Origin: Hormiphora californensis
Lineage: Eukaryota; Ctenophora; Tentaculata; Cydippida; Pleurobrachiidae
Length of the DNA: 64,000 nt
Assembly: GCA_020137815.1 (NCBI GenBank)
Contig: CM035355.1
Span: 4,140,520 to 4,204,519 of the forward strand
Direction of reading: 5' to 3'
The position numbers were made by a program, and so were the translations under genes. The first letter of the stretch is position 1. The number at the start of each line of letters is the position of its first letter. This document shows positions 31,560 to 44,212 of the stretch, piece after piece. Below the pieces are notes generated by a model that was given only the letters and a program-made list of their open reading frames with translations, did no database searches and was not told where the DNA came from.

Positions 31560-31632
31560 GTCTAGTTTGTACCCAAACCTTCTTGAGTCTCCATTGAGAG
31601 ATTGAGAGATAAGGGTGGGGTACAAACTAGAC
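31560..31632. repeat. 15-bp perfect inverted repeat
   Basis: GTCTAGTTTGTACCC at 31560-31574 is complementary to 31618-31632, with 43 bases between. A short hairpin or MITE remnant; no target duplication could be confirmed. Confidence 0.65.
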
Positions 31633-31649
31633 AATGACAGTGTCTATAT

Positions 31650-31758
31650 CAGGAATCGACCGAAACAAGTAAACAACCAATCAGAACACGTTATTTAGGT
31701 CACGTGACTGGTTATCAGCCAATCAGCGACCAGTATTTCCTGATTCGGTCGGTTCCTG
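31650..31758 (+). mobile_element. hAT-like MITE family A, copy 3
   Basis: 109-bp copy between eIF4A and NEK9. Ends CAGGAATCGACCG and CGGTCGGTTCCTG, exact 8-bp duplication GTCTATAT at 31642-31649 and 31759-31766. Interior includes CCAATCAG twice and GTCACGTGAC. Confidence 0.94.
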
Positions 31759-31821
31759 GTCTATATGAACCTTAAAACGGGCTTTCAAAAAACATAAACA
31801 ACAATAAAACTGGGATCCAGG

Positions 31822-31879
31822 CTGTCTGGGGGCGCCAGACCCCGACAGTGTGCTCAGATGGGGTCGGGACGCCAGACAG
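31822..31879. mobile_element. Short hAT-like MITE family B, copy 1
   Basis: 58-bp element with ends CTGTCTGG and CCAGACAG and an exact 8-bp duplication GATCCAGG at 31814-31821 and 31880-31887. Sits in the 3' flank of NEK9, about 40 bases beyond its stop codon. Confidence 0.85.
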
Positions 31880-31917
31880 GATCCAGGACTGGGTCCACAA
31901 TAACAAATCTGACTGTC

Positions 31918-34900
31918 TCACATCACAGTACAAACACTACTCTTCTCATTTTGTCTCTGCTGTATGGAACTAAGCACATCCTGAAGCTCATACATGACAC
32001 TAGTTTGGTTGGTTAGCTGCTGCTTCTGGGCCTCTAGCTGGGTCTGTAGCTCTCTCACCTCACTCTCTAGTTGACCCTGGACTTGGAGAGCGGAGTTCCT
32101 CTCATTTTCTAGGAGTGCCCGGTATTTGGCTAGTTCTCGGACCGTCTGGGGGGGATATAGTTTTAGAGGGGGTGGGTAGGGTAGTATGCATAGTTCTCGG
32201 ACCGTCTATAATAGGGATAGAGGAATGAATTTTAGGGAGGGTGGTATGCACGGTGGTATGCACGGTGGTATGCACATAAAGTTCAAGTTATAGATAATAA
32301 TGCTGAAGCCCCCTTCCTCGCCTAACAAAGTTCTAGAACCTTCAAGCATAACTTTTAAAGAAGCTTACCTGCTCTTTTTCAAGTTCCAAAACTCTCCATT
32401 TATCTGAGAATTTCTCCTCCAAATCCATTTTAGTGGTCCGGAAGGCATCCAACTCCCTGCTCTGTTCCGAGTGTCTCTGTTCCAAACTAGACAGCTTCTC
32501 CTGCAGCAGCTCCGCTTTTTCCTGGACGCACTCCAGCTCCCGACTAAAATTCGCAACCCCCCTCCCGCCCCCACCGTAGGGGGATTTCAACTTGAAGTTG
32601 TTCACGTTCGAGGGATTTTTAGAGCGTAGCTCTGTAGCTTTGTTTGTCCGCACGTCACTCCGCCAGTTGAGAGAGAATTTGTCACGGTAGGGGTCACCCC
32701 GCCGTGTGTTGGAGTTAAATCTGTACCGGCCCGATTTTGTTGCTAACGCCTAGGGAGGGAAATACAGGGGAGTGAAATTTGTGGGGGTGGGACTCGACAA
32801 AGTGAAATTGCTTTCACGATCGACAATAAAAACCAAGTAAAGAGAGTAATTATAATTCATGGTCGATAGTTTCTCTAATTCTGGCACCCCCACCCATCTC
32901 CCCCGGTCTTGTTGAGTATGTAAGTATCAACTCCTCCCCCTCCCCCGGTCTCTGTCCCTAGTTACCTCATCGTCACTATCAGTCGTCTCAATCTCAGTCA
33001 CAACAGCACTAATTTTCTTCCTTAACCTCCTCTTATCTGATACTCGACTCTGGAAAGGGAGTATTATATGGGTTAGGGTAAACCGGGGCAATTCGAACAA
33101 CCGGGGCAATTCGAACATAGTACTGCCCGTCTCTCACCTAGTTAAGCTATCATAATGACGTCATCCTATCTCCAGAAGAAAACTGCTCGTTCGAGCCTGC
33201 CCGTTACCACTAAATAGGCTCTAGATCCGGTTTAAGTTGGTCAATTTCCGATTTGAAAAAACCAGCTGAAAGCTAATAATATCAGCTTTCAGATGGTATA
33301 AAAATTATTTAAATATTCGCATGTTTTCATTCCAAATTCTGGTAAATTAAGATTACCGGGGCAATTCGAACAACCGGGGCAATTCGAACATGGGCAATTT
33401 GGTTAACACACCGGGGCAATTTGGTTAACTCCCGGGCCAATGATGTGCAGTTCTTTGTACCACGTGATCACGCGTGATACCGGGGCAATTCGAGCAAGAA
33501 CGACCAGCGTGTAGATTGCGTGTAGATTACATTGTTCGAATTGCCCCCACCTCTAACAACACCAGGCGGGAATCTTCTTCTGGTGTTGTGAGGACGTTCA
33601 CGTGACTCCCACGTGACGAAATAAAGCACTCCTATTGGTGTTGTCCGAATTGCCCCGGTACCATTTTTTCCGACCAAAATTTTTAAATTAGTTATTTAGT
33701 TAAGTAAATGATGGTCCCTAGAGTTAAAATTTATCTTATTTGAAAGATAAAATAATGAACTTTAATCCTATATAATTTTTTTCATTGTATCTTTTTTTAA
33801 ATGTGAGTGAGAACCGATTAAGTAAAAAGTTAACCATTTTGCCCCGGTTTACCCTATATATCAGCGGTAAATGTAACAAGTTTTACATTAATTTATTTTC
33901 TATAGCATAATAGTGTGTGCTATTATCTGTTAGGCCAATGCTTTGCCAGGCTATTATTATATTAATTGTCGGGAAGGGAGAACTCTTCTTCAGACTTGTC
34001 TGGGAGAGAGAGAGAGAGAGCAATCTGAGAGACAGTGAACAGATCTGTAGAATAATTGGGGAAGTGGGGGAGAGTTAGAGAGAACCTAGATCTGTGGAAT
34101 GATTTAATGACTTCCGTGAAAGTGGAAACAAGTTATTACAACTCGTTACACTGTAACTGGAGCTGGCTTTTGGAGTACCTATACTAGGCTATTATTTGTT
34201 GACTGCTCAACTAGGCAGCCTAGTACTGATCCTACTCTAGATCTACTAGATCATCTAGGCTAATAAATAAAGAGGGGTATCAATTAGAGATCCCTAGTTA
34301 CATACCCGATTCATTAGTTACATACCCTGTTCATTAGTGTCGTCATATCTTTACTCGACTTGGTGACTGTAGAAGAAGATTGTCCCTTAGCCTGGGTTGT
34401 TTCAAATCCACTGTCCTTACTTTTGGCACTTTGAACTGGAAGCAGGGAAGGAAAGACTGGTTAATTGACTAGTTAATTGATTGGTTAATTGATTGAAATT
34501 GGTTTCTCAGGAAGGAACTAAAGTTATGTAAACCAAACTGGTATACAGTCGGAGTCTATTAAAACTTATTGGAGTTAATATATTAACTCCTATAATAGTA
34601 CCATTTGAAGATGGTAGACCGTTACTGGTATCTAAATCACTGGATGGTTTAGTTATTCCACCCTCCTCCAACTCCATCCTAAGCCATGTTCTCATCTCCT
34701 CCTCTTCCTCCTCCTCCTCGCCACCCAGAATGAGGTGTCGTGGTTGTGGGTCCAGTGGTGTTGGAATCTTACGAACCTGGAGGGGTTGTTATGTTCTAAA
34801 CCTCCCTTTAAATTTGGGGACGTGCGAAACAGGGTCTAGCTAGGAAAGGAGGGGGGGTAATCTTGTAAATATATTCGGAAATGGGAGGGAAAAAGGAGGA

Positions 34901-35156
34901 GGGGGAGTTAGGAAAGGGAAAATGAGATTACAATGGATCAGTGAAAAGAGAAAACAGGGGGATTTGTTGAGTTACTCAACAAAGGGGGATTAGATAGTGA
35001 AGTTATGCGATATGGATATAATTCAGAAAGAGATATTATACCGCTTGTTAAAGTAGCTCTGCTTTTCATACACACTCTCTCTCTCTCCCTCTATGTCCTA
35101 CCAGGGAGAGAGAACAGTGGTTGCTAAGGCAACACAGTACAGTAGAGGTATAGCGA

Positions 35157-35246
<90 letters not shown>

Positions 35247-36457
35247 ACAATGCCTGACCTCATCCGCTGTACGGTGAGCTGATTCCGACCGTTCAGAGCT
35301 TGCCAAGTTATCCTCAGAAGAGACTCTGAAGAAATATGATTGAAACTTTAATTTCTTCCGTGAGTAAGAAAAAATAATGGATATAATATTTCAGGAGTCA
35401 TAACTTCATAGCAAGACGCTTGAAAGTTGAAACGAAAACTGAGATCTGTAAGTGATCTATCAACTGTTTATGGTCTCATGGCTCTGTACGTACGTTTGTC
35501 TGCCTGTGTGTTTCCTTCTCGTCTTCAGAGGTGCTGTGGTACTGACCTGCAGATAGAAAATAGAAATGAGGTAAAGATTAATTAACTCCCTGATAAAAAC
35601 AGAAAAAAGTGATATGCACATTGCACACATTACACAATTGCTATTTGTTAGGGTCCGGGCGCGGTGAGAGTGATGAGAGAGGGTCGACTGTCGAGCTATA
35701 CCTGAATGAGTAGTGACTGATCACAGTGTACCACCCGCTTGATATAATTCAAACCAGGGTGACCACTAGCACTGGCCCTCCTTGCTGCATCCGTTAGTGA
35801 TATCTCGATAGGTGTAGTCCGCATATCATTCATTTCTATCATAGCATTCCGCTCTGAGACTGTCTTCCGGACCCCTCCCCCACTTGTCTTGGCGCTTTTA
35901 GCAGTAACCTGTGAATTGTGTTACCTTGGTTACGCCTCCACCCCGATTTGCATCATTACCACACCTCATAATAAGAGCTGGAATATTTTGTTGTAAAATC
36001 GCGATCATGGTTATTATTGGACCGGCTTTTTAGTGTTACAGTTGCCATGGTAACTGGGGGGTTACCTGGCTAGGTGAGAAATGGATGTCTGGATCAGATA
36101 AGGATTTGGGGAGTTTGAGGCTGCCATCTGTGGTTGTCAGGGCTGATCGGGCCTTCTTTCCACTTCCTGCACCGCTGTACACATCTGGAGGGTACATCAG
36201 GGTAATAAATTGGTAAAATTGGTACCAGTAATATTGACTATTGAGATAAACAGGAGGGGAGGGAGAATTATAATTCCTAGAACATTCTAGATGCCTGTTA
36301 TAGTCTGGCTAGATTGCAGCTAATCATGACCACGACATGTGGATCATGTCACAGTGATCATAGTACGTCAAAGATCTGAATATAATATGGCATGCTGGCT
36401 GTTTAAAAGCTAACTGTTACATGTTAGTCATTACAATCATGAGTACAGCTTGGCCGT

Positions 36458-36519
<62 letters not shown>

Positions 36520-39500
36520 TGTATGAGAGGGTATAATAAAGAGGGATACTATTCTCTGGGTATGGGCCAGGAAAGCTATCCGAGTGACAATATATGTTGG
36601 ATCATTATCATCGTACATAAAGAATTAAAGAGTTAGGTAGCGAGCTATGGGTGAATTTTTGCTACGGCCACAATCACTGTGTTACTGTAAGCTGTTACCC
36701 CACTCACCCATATCAGAGTCCTCTGAATCAGACAGTGCTACCCCTCGGAGCCCCATATCGTGTAGATTAGTGGGAGGGGGATGACCCCACAGGTATATAC
36801 CCTCAGTGTCTGTAACAGCTACCGTATACGTCTCGCAACACGCCACGTACTGAAGGGAGGTGATCATTAATAAAGGGCTCGAAATACTGAATATATTCAT
36901 GCCTTAGTGACCACATGCAGTGAAGAATTCCTATATATTCGAATAATATTCAGATTCTGAGGGATGCAAAAGAATAGCGATCCTTAGTCATTACCCCCGG
37001 GGTAGACCTCCCTTTAGCCTTTCCTCCGCCGATTCTTACCCCAAGTAGACCCCCCTCATTGTCCTCTCTCCCAACCCTCCACCTATGCTGACCTCGGGTA
37101 AACCCCCTTCCACTCCCTCCCCTGGTCCTTCCTTTTCCTCCCTCCCTCCCTCCGTGTCCTCCCATCCCTCCATCTCTACTTACCCTTGTGCGATGTGATT
37201 CCATGTTACTAGCCAGATTATCATAAGTAAAGGACCTCACACCCAACTGGCCACTTTTATTATTCCCAAACGAGTAGATCTGACCCGTGTCTACCACCAC
37301 TGAACTGTGGTATTTACCAACTGATACCTCAACAACTCGCTTACTACCAATGGCCTTGACGGCAGTGGGTACGTTCACACTCTCAACTGTCGTCTCTTCT
37401 TTCTGCATTGGGAGGAAAGGAGAACTAAATATAAACGTTAGGGGTATATATGAGATACTGTCATCAGCTGTTCTTTCTGTTTGGAGGGGAAAGGAGAGGG
37501 TTTGAGGTACATTTGAAATTCTGAAAGGTGTGTCGATCGAGGTATAGAGAGTGATTCATAAATCATTTGGACGATCAGAGAGAAGCTTCAGACTTACACT
37601 GTTATAAAATAGGGCCTTCATGGTCAGCAGAAACCCTTTCCGTTTGTTCAGACCCAGCTTGTTATACTTGTTGCTGAAAAATGAAACATTAGAATGTGAT
37701 GGAACAATCAATGATATCATAAGATTAGAATATGATGGAGTATAATAACAGTAACGATCTGTACAGAGTATTCTAGTGATGAATCACACTTCTAGTATTA
37801 CTTCCCTGTTTAACACAGTGCATCATGCATGATGGCATCATGGTCTTCATTGCTTTGGAGACGTAGATTTATTGTAGATACCCTCCCTCCCTCTTACCTT
37901 CCCCTCCCCATATATCTCCAAATATATCTCTCTACTTCCCCTTCTCTCCCCAAATATCTCTCCTCTCAGGGCCCTCTCTCTCGGTTCATGAACACTCTAC
38001 TAGGCAGGAATTTGAAGGGGCGAGGATCTCAAGTGATGTCATTAACATGCATCAATTACCATGGCACCCCCTCTCTCTTCAGCTCCTAGTTGACAAATAC
38101 ACTTGAAGAGTATCAAAGATATATATATAGATATTGTAGAAAGTAATATATATCTCCCTTTTATTGAGGATCCAGCCCGGGGCAGCCGCTTACTTCCCAC
38201 ACCCCCCTGACAACTAGAGAGAGGTACAATGCCACAAGCACCCTCTCCCACTCTCCCAAAACAATTTACTGTACCTGCCACAAGCATAGAGAGTACCATC
38301 CTCTGTAAGGAAGACTGTTCCATCAAACCCACAAACTACCTTCTTGAGGCATATCCATTCTTCCATGAATGTAACCGGTGTGGGTAACAACCTGAATCAA
38401 GGGAAAATAACAGTTAGCGGGGATATAATAGTCCCAAATAATTCATCCTAAATCTCTCTCTTGAGCTGAAGTACCCAGTACCGATACCTTACCTATCAAT
38501 GCTAGATCCATGTCCCAGTTTCCCAGTATCCCCAGTACCCCAAGTGAACACTGCCCCACCCTTGGTAAGAAGTGCTGCGTGAGACGACCCACAGCTGACC
38601 GCCACTACGTCCGTAGACAGCATGCTCTCACACATCCGGGGTTTCAGGACGTCCTCAGTCGCATCCGCTTGTGCTGGGGGGAGGGGATTAGAATTAGAGG
38701 ATCAGAGGTTGTGCTGAGGGAAGGGGATTAGAATTAGAGAATTAGAGGTTGTGCTGAAGGGAGGGGATTAGAATTAGACGATCAGAGGTTGTATTGACTG
38801 TCATACAACAAGCCCGTGTTTTTGCTGTTGCTACGACCGTTGTAACGAGGGTAGTCTTATTATAACGAGACAATGCTATGGGCTGCATTTCACATGCTCT
38901 GTGAATGCGGCGAATTATAGAACTCCGGATAGCCGCTCCGGATTTGAGGATTTAGGAATGAATGAGCGATTGAAGCAGACATTCAATGAATGACCAACCA
39001 GAGTTTTAAAAGTCCGTTCATTTTGCCATGCAAAAACACCGGATATACTGTCATTCAGAATTTAAAATCTCTGGGAAAATGACGAGTTTATCAGGAAAAA
39101 TAAAGAGATGGAGAGGACGACAAGATAAATTAACCAGATCACAACCACACGACCCTATAATAATTACCTAAGCATCTAGAACTCGCTGATCCACATGACA
39201 GAAGAAGACCGTTATCGGTAACAAAGAGAGTGTAGCCATTACCACACGCCACGGATGATATAAACTTGCCGTGTAGGGTATCAACACTGCAGAATAATTA
39301 GTTAGTTAATTAAATAAATATTTAGTTAATTATAGTTAGTTAGTTTGCATTTCTCACTTAATAACTATTAACTGTTAACTAGTTACCATGGTGACCAATA
39401 ACTCCACCTACCATTGTGGTGTGTTGGTAGAGTTCCTATTTCCATGTCCCAGCTGCCCGTGAGAGCCCTCTCCCCAACTGTAGGTCGAGTGTAGCTCGGT

Positions 39501-39989
39501 ACTCGCCACCACGTGGTTACGGCCAATGGAAACCTGTAATACAGAGAGTAACTGTTACTAACAGTTACTGATATGGTTACTAACAGTTACTAATAGTTAC
39601 TAATAGTTACTAACAGCTATAAGAATGGGAGGGAAACATTCTAAAAATTCTGCACAACTACCTACCATTCTAATAACATACACAAAACAATGGCGGTTTA
39701 TTGGTTTACCGTTCTAACAGTTACTAAAACAGGGTGGGGTGGTGAACTATTTGAGAGTCTGAGAGAAACTACCTACCGTTCTAATGATGCATGTAAGAGG
39801 AAGGTCAATAGGACACAGACAAAACAGGGAGGTATCTAGATAGTAGATCATGCTCCGGATCACTTCCTGTCTCTCGGCCCTTTCCTCTCTATGACGGTAA
39901 AACTGAACCAACCCTAGGACCTGGAGAGATGGAGGGTAGTTGACAAGTTATGGGTGGCTGGAGCTGTCAGACCAATGCTCTGACAGGGC

Positions 39990-40022
<33 letters not shown>

Positions 40023-41276
40023 AGAGTGGAATTGGAAGGTAATTTGTAAATGAAATAGGGCTACTATCAAGAAAAGGGCAGCAGCTCCTACCAACCTGAT
40101 TGAGGACGATATCAATGGAAGGTCTCTTTTCTGGATCAGTGGTAAGAAGCACATCTACCACCTCCCTAAGGTGGGAACTGTAGCTACCACACACCGGCTT
40201 AAACTGACCCTAAGAGAGAGAGGGGAAGAAGGGGTGTTATGTGGGGGCCCTGAGAGAGAGGGGAAGAAACTGGGTGTCATGTGGAGGCCCTGAGAGAGAG
40301 GGGAAGAAGGGGTGTTATGTGGGGGCCCTGAGAGAGAGGGGAAGAAACTGGGTGTCATGTGGAGAAACACATCTTAGTCATGATCAGAGCTGTCCTGATG
40401 ACCTATCCGAAAAAAACCCCGAAATTACTTGGGTGGTTACCTTGATGATTTTGTTGGCCAGGGCAGGCAGGTTTGATCCTTCAAAAGCTTTCTCCCTGTT
40501 ACACATCTCGTAGAGCACACAACCAAGGGCCCAAACATCACTTTTAGGTCCATACTGCTTCCCCTCACACTGCGTGACACATGGTTATTATTTAAACGAG
40601 AGAGATCTTCTTATCACAATATTATAAAGCAGCTAATCTTAGATTGTTAGTGCCGGGGAGACCAATAGTTCTACTCTTGGGGGGGGGGGGTGATATATCC
40701 AATGTAATGTCACACGAATCCCAATGTATGGGTAGATAACAGAACACCTACCATTTCTGGTGATATATAGTAGGGTGTGCCAAGAACAGTAGACGCCCCT
40801 TTAGTTTCAATAATCTTTGAAATTCCAAAATCACCCAATTTCACCATATCATTCTTTGTCAGGAAAATGTTTGCTGTCTTCAGATCCCTGATAGGTAATT
40901 TATCTTAGTTTACTGAAAAGTAGCCCCTAATGATTCTTGTCAAGTTTTTCAAAGTTTCAAACTATAGTTGATGAAACAAGTTCATTTGGCGTGCTTTGCC
41001 TCGTTTCAGCTTCTGTTTACAGGCCTTTTCCCAAGATGAGGCAAGTAGCCTCAAACAGAGAGTGTTACCTGTGCAGGACATTGTGATCATGTAGATGCTT
41101 ACATGCCTCCAACATCTGCCTAAACATGTCCAATACCCGGTATTCAGGAATTGCCTGACTCTGGCTGGCCAACATTTGGGCTAACGTCCTGAGAAGAGTG
41201 GTTAATAATTGACTGTCAGATCTGCAATTATCTTGTTGAGATATGATCAGTTGATCGAGGGTATGAGTCTGAGTCT

Positions 41277-41341
<65 letters not shown>

Positions 41342-41465
41342 CATCTTAGCATGCTTCAGTCTGGGAGAGTGATAAATGTGTGTGATGGAGCAATAAAATG
41401 TGTATACAGTGCTGAATGCTAATATCATTAGCCATCCTTTGATGTTCATTATCCTAATATCTACT

Positions 41466-41561
<96 letters not shown>

Positions 41562-41726
41562 TCTATCTCTCTCTCTCTCTCTCTCTATCTCTTCTCTCTC
41601 TCTCGTCTCTCTCTCTTCTCTGTCTCTCCTCTCTCTCTCTTGCTCTCTCTCTTCTCCTCTCTCTCTCTCTCTCTCCCTCTCTCTCTCACACCTCTCACCT
41701 CTCTCTCTCTCTCTCTCTCTCCCTAC

Positions 41727-41764
<38 letters not shown>

Positions 41765-41931
41765 ACTCTCTTCCTCTCTCTCTCTCCCTTACCCTCCATC
41801 CGCATACTCCATTTCAATCATCAGAGTGCCATCCTCCTCGAAGCTATCGTAATAGGAGATAATGTTGGGGTGGTGCAACATACCAAGGACTCTCACCTGA
41901 GGGAGATGGAGGGGAGAGAGAGAGAGGGAGA

Positions 41932-42013
<82 letters not shown>

Positions 42014-44212
42014 GACAGAGAGACAGAGAGAAACATGTGGGCGAGTAGAGACTGAAAAAAGCCAACAGAGCATGTAATACGGCAATTAATTGGACCCCCA
42101 CCAAGACCGAGAAACACAGCTGAGAGCTGCAATGAGCTCCATATAGATCTCTATCTGCCTATTATATCAGGGGGGGGATAAGGTGGAAAATACAGTAAAC
42201 TGTCTAGAGCTTTAGTTAAGATGAAACGATATTAAACTAGACCGTGGAACACAATTATATTTGCCCCCCCCCCCCCTTTAAATGGATTTCCCGGCCACCC
42301 AAATTGCATGAGTCAGTATTGGGCTTCTGAAGTTCAGTGGTACAGAAAATATGATCCTGAATCGTTGAACCAAAACAAAGATCGAATGAGACACTGTTCA
42401 TAGAGAATGTATTGCCATGAGAAGAATTACCCTCCTTCATCATGGGACCTAGGAAAATCTTTGGTATCGAAGACACCTCACACTCTGTTTAGTACATATA
42501 ACAGAATTAACATAATTAAATTATATCTGGTATCAGGTCACGTACCAGGTCACGTACTAGGGTAAAACTGGTACATGTACCTACACCACGTACCTCGTTT
42601 AGCGCTAACTGCCGTTCAGTATAACTCAGATCATGCATGTTTATTTCCTTGAGTATAACAAGAGAATCGTCATCCTTTTTCCTGTACAACACAGCCGTTC
42701 CATAGGCTCCTTTCCCAACAGTCCTGATCTGAAGAAGACAATTAATTAATTAATATTGGGGATTGATTAGAAGATAATTAATTAATTAATTAATTAATAT
42801 TGGGGATTATCAAGAGGAAAGTTTTGAAGGAAGCTGGAAGGGCGGGGTCAAGTTCTCAAGAATCAGCATCAGAAAATTGTTAGGTCTCAGTGTAAAGCAT
42901 AACAAGTAAAAAAGTAACACGCAAAACTTGTACATGCAGCAGCACACGTGTAACACACACAATTAAACACATTGTAACACACCAGGAACCGACCGAAACA
43001 GGTAAACAACCAATCAGAGCTCGTTATTTAGGTCACGTGACTAGTTATCAGCCAATCAGGGACCAGTATTTCCTGATTCGGTCGGTCGGTTCCTGTAACA
43101 CACACCTTCTCAAACTCCGCGAGGGTTGGCTGGAACACTCGTGCACTAGATGGTGCAGAACTGGATTCTAGCTCACTGGCCTTGAAGTACATCTCGTTGG
43201 ACCTAAAATAAGAGTGTTTTAAACAGAGCTACCTTGAATCGGTCCCTCATTCCATGAAAACTTGGTTACGAAGTCACCCCTGTTATTATTATATTGCAAT
43301 ATACATATTGAGCTTTTGCGGAGGGCCAGGGGTAACCCAAAACCCAAAAGACAACTGAAGATCTTTAACTATACTTACAGTCCCGATTCCTCTTCAGTAA
43401 AGCTGGGCCAGGCTGATAAGTGAACTGAGCTCAGGGCATCCTGTATCGACTGAATTAGGACCTGACCTTCACTGTTCTTGACTAGCGACGTAGCGACGAT
43501 GTCCATTCGGGACAGAGTGCTGTTGGAAGGGGTGGGTATATTAATTAAACCTATGTTAACCAGTTACCGGCTGGGACAAAATTAGTCTGTGCGTACCTAG
43601 TAAACAAAAAAACAAACAAACAAACGAATAAACAAACAATCAAACCTAGTAAACTCAGATATTAGTGCTGCAATGAAGTTCCACTCATCAGATGTCCCAA
43701 CCTTGGAACTTGTCAAAATCTGCAACGTTAGAAATTTGTAGTAATTTACACAATTTTGATATCAAGGTCAGGTAACCTATCAGAGTCTTCATTTCTGTGT
43801 GATGTTCACCTGTTCTCGTTCCTTCGCCCCACAAATAGCCAGTCCTCCGTTGTGAGAATGCATTACCAGAGCGAGATACCCAAACTTTCTTCCCTCCACT
43901 TTCTCTCGTACAAACTCTGTGAAGTTATATTCATGATTAATTCATGGACTTTCATCACATTCGGTTTATTTAATCGGGCATCAACTGTCAATAAAACCTA
44001 AATCTTCTAAGTTGCGAGAGTGCAAATGCCTTACCAAGGAGGGATTATTATTATTATTATTGAATCTTACCAAGGAGGGAGTTCGTTGTGTAGAGGTCAA
44101 ACTTGTAGTGGACACAAAGGACATCGGGCTGAGCAGCCCCAATGACAGTGGGAGCATTCTTCAAGCGAGAAGAAACAATAACTAACTTCGCCTTCACATG
44201 GTTGTCAGCCAT
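31918..44212 (-). CDS. NEK9: NEK9-type kinase with RCC1 repeats and extra N-terminal domain, 28 exons
   Basis: Mitotic NIMA-related kinase (NEK9 phosphorylates NEK6/7 in animals). Exons in transcription order: 44212-44071, 43916-43810, 43719-43646, 43519-43379, 43202-43106, 42728-42594, 41896-41793, 41188-41069, 40887-40752, 40569-40441, 40209-40096, 39920-39777, 39533-39412, 39286-39168, 38673-38493, 38391-38275, 37673-37598, 37402-37184, 36849-36708, 36184-36066, 35908-35702, 35546-35494, 35325-35259, 34776-34602, 34435-34326, 33049-32966, 32749-32369, 32145-31918. Phases agree throughout: 1280 aa (human NEK9 979). Kinase about 188-433: GKGAYG loop (192-197), Lys214, HRDLKTANIFL (306-316), DFG (326-328), SPEM (349-352). 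RCC1 blades about 434-806, e.g. SWGEGSHGQLGHG, FTWGTGDTGKLGHG, SFGNNKSGQLGV. C-terminus: acidic linker and a coiled coil over the last two exons. Residues 1-187 have no counterpart in human NEK9. The start is MADNHVKAKLV. Confidence 0.93.
33076..33854. mobile_element. 779-bp Tc1/mariner-like non-autonomous element (NEK9 intron)
   Basis: Terminal inverted repeats GGGTAAACCGGGGCAA and TTGCCCCGGTTTACCC, each abutting TA (33074-33075 and 33855-33856). The motif CCGGGGCAATTCGAACA is repeated internally near both ends and near 33355-33390 and 33478. A 69-codon minus-strand frame inside shows no transposase features. Located in the intron between NEK9 exons 33049-32966 and 34435-34326. Confidence 0.82.
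35162..35245. repeat. (GA)n microsatellite, NEK9 intron
   Basis: Pure GA tract, reading CT on the NEK9 sense strand, starting about 14 bases after the donor of exon 35325-35259. Confidence 0.9.
36460..36518. repeat. (GA)n microsatellite, NEK9 intron
   Basis: Pure GA tract in the intron between exons 36849-36708 and 36184-36066. The rest of that intron shows nothing assignable. Confidence 0.9.
39964..39986. mobile_element. 23-bp minimal MITE family C remnant with 8-bp target duplication
   Basis: CTGTCAG...CTGACAG ends enclosing only ACCAATGCT, with exact duplications GGCTGGAG at 39956-39963 and 39987-39994. The same end and the motif GGCCAATGCTC occur in the longer copies near 57.0 and 59.3 kb. 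In a NEK9 intron next to a GA tract (39993-40020). Confidence 0.72.
40208..40362. repeat. Short tandem repeat in NEK9 intron
   Basis: Four units of about 35 bases containing CCCTGAGAGAGAGGGGAAGA with alternating AAGGGGTGTTATG and AACTGGGTGTCATG. Lies directly upstream (sense strand) of the exon 40209-40096 acceptor. Confidence 0.8.
41278..41338. repeat. (GA)n microsatellite, NEK9 intron 7
   Basis: Reads CT on the NEK9 sense strand, about 90 bases upstream of the exon 8 acceptor at 41188. Confidence 0.9.
41470..41790. repeat. (CT)n microsatellite abutting NEK9 exon 7 donor
   Basis: About 320 bases of mostly CT dinucleotides on the plus strand, which read GA in the NEK9 transcript. The tract ends right at the donor of exon 7 (41793). 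The opposite orientation to most tracts in this gene is unusual. Confidence 0.9.
41914..42030. repeat. (GA)n microsatellite upstream of NEK9 exon 7 acceptor
   Basis: Reads CT in the NEK9 transcript and lies about 18 bases upstream of exon 7 (41896). Complementary to the tract on the other side of the exon. Confidence 0.9.
42983..43095 (+). mobile_element. hAT-like MITE family A, copy 4 (NEK9 intron 5)
   Basis: 113-bp copy with a 4-base expansion (GGTCGGTCGG) in the right end. Exact 8-bp duplication TAACACAC at 42975-42982 and 43096-43103. Its right target copy is 2 bases from the exon 43202-43106 donor. Interior carries CCAATCAG twice and GTCACGTGAC. Confidence 0.93.

Larger units (their letters stand above)
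30720..31917. other. Convergent 3' intergenic region between eIF4A and NEK9
   Basis: About 1.2 kb between the eIF4A stop and the NEK9 stop on the opposite strand. It contains a 15-bp inverted repeat at 31560-31632, MITE A copy 3 and MITE B copy 1. No coding sequence is supported. Confidence 0.7.
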
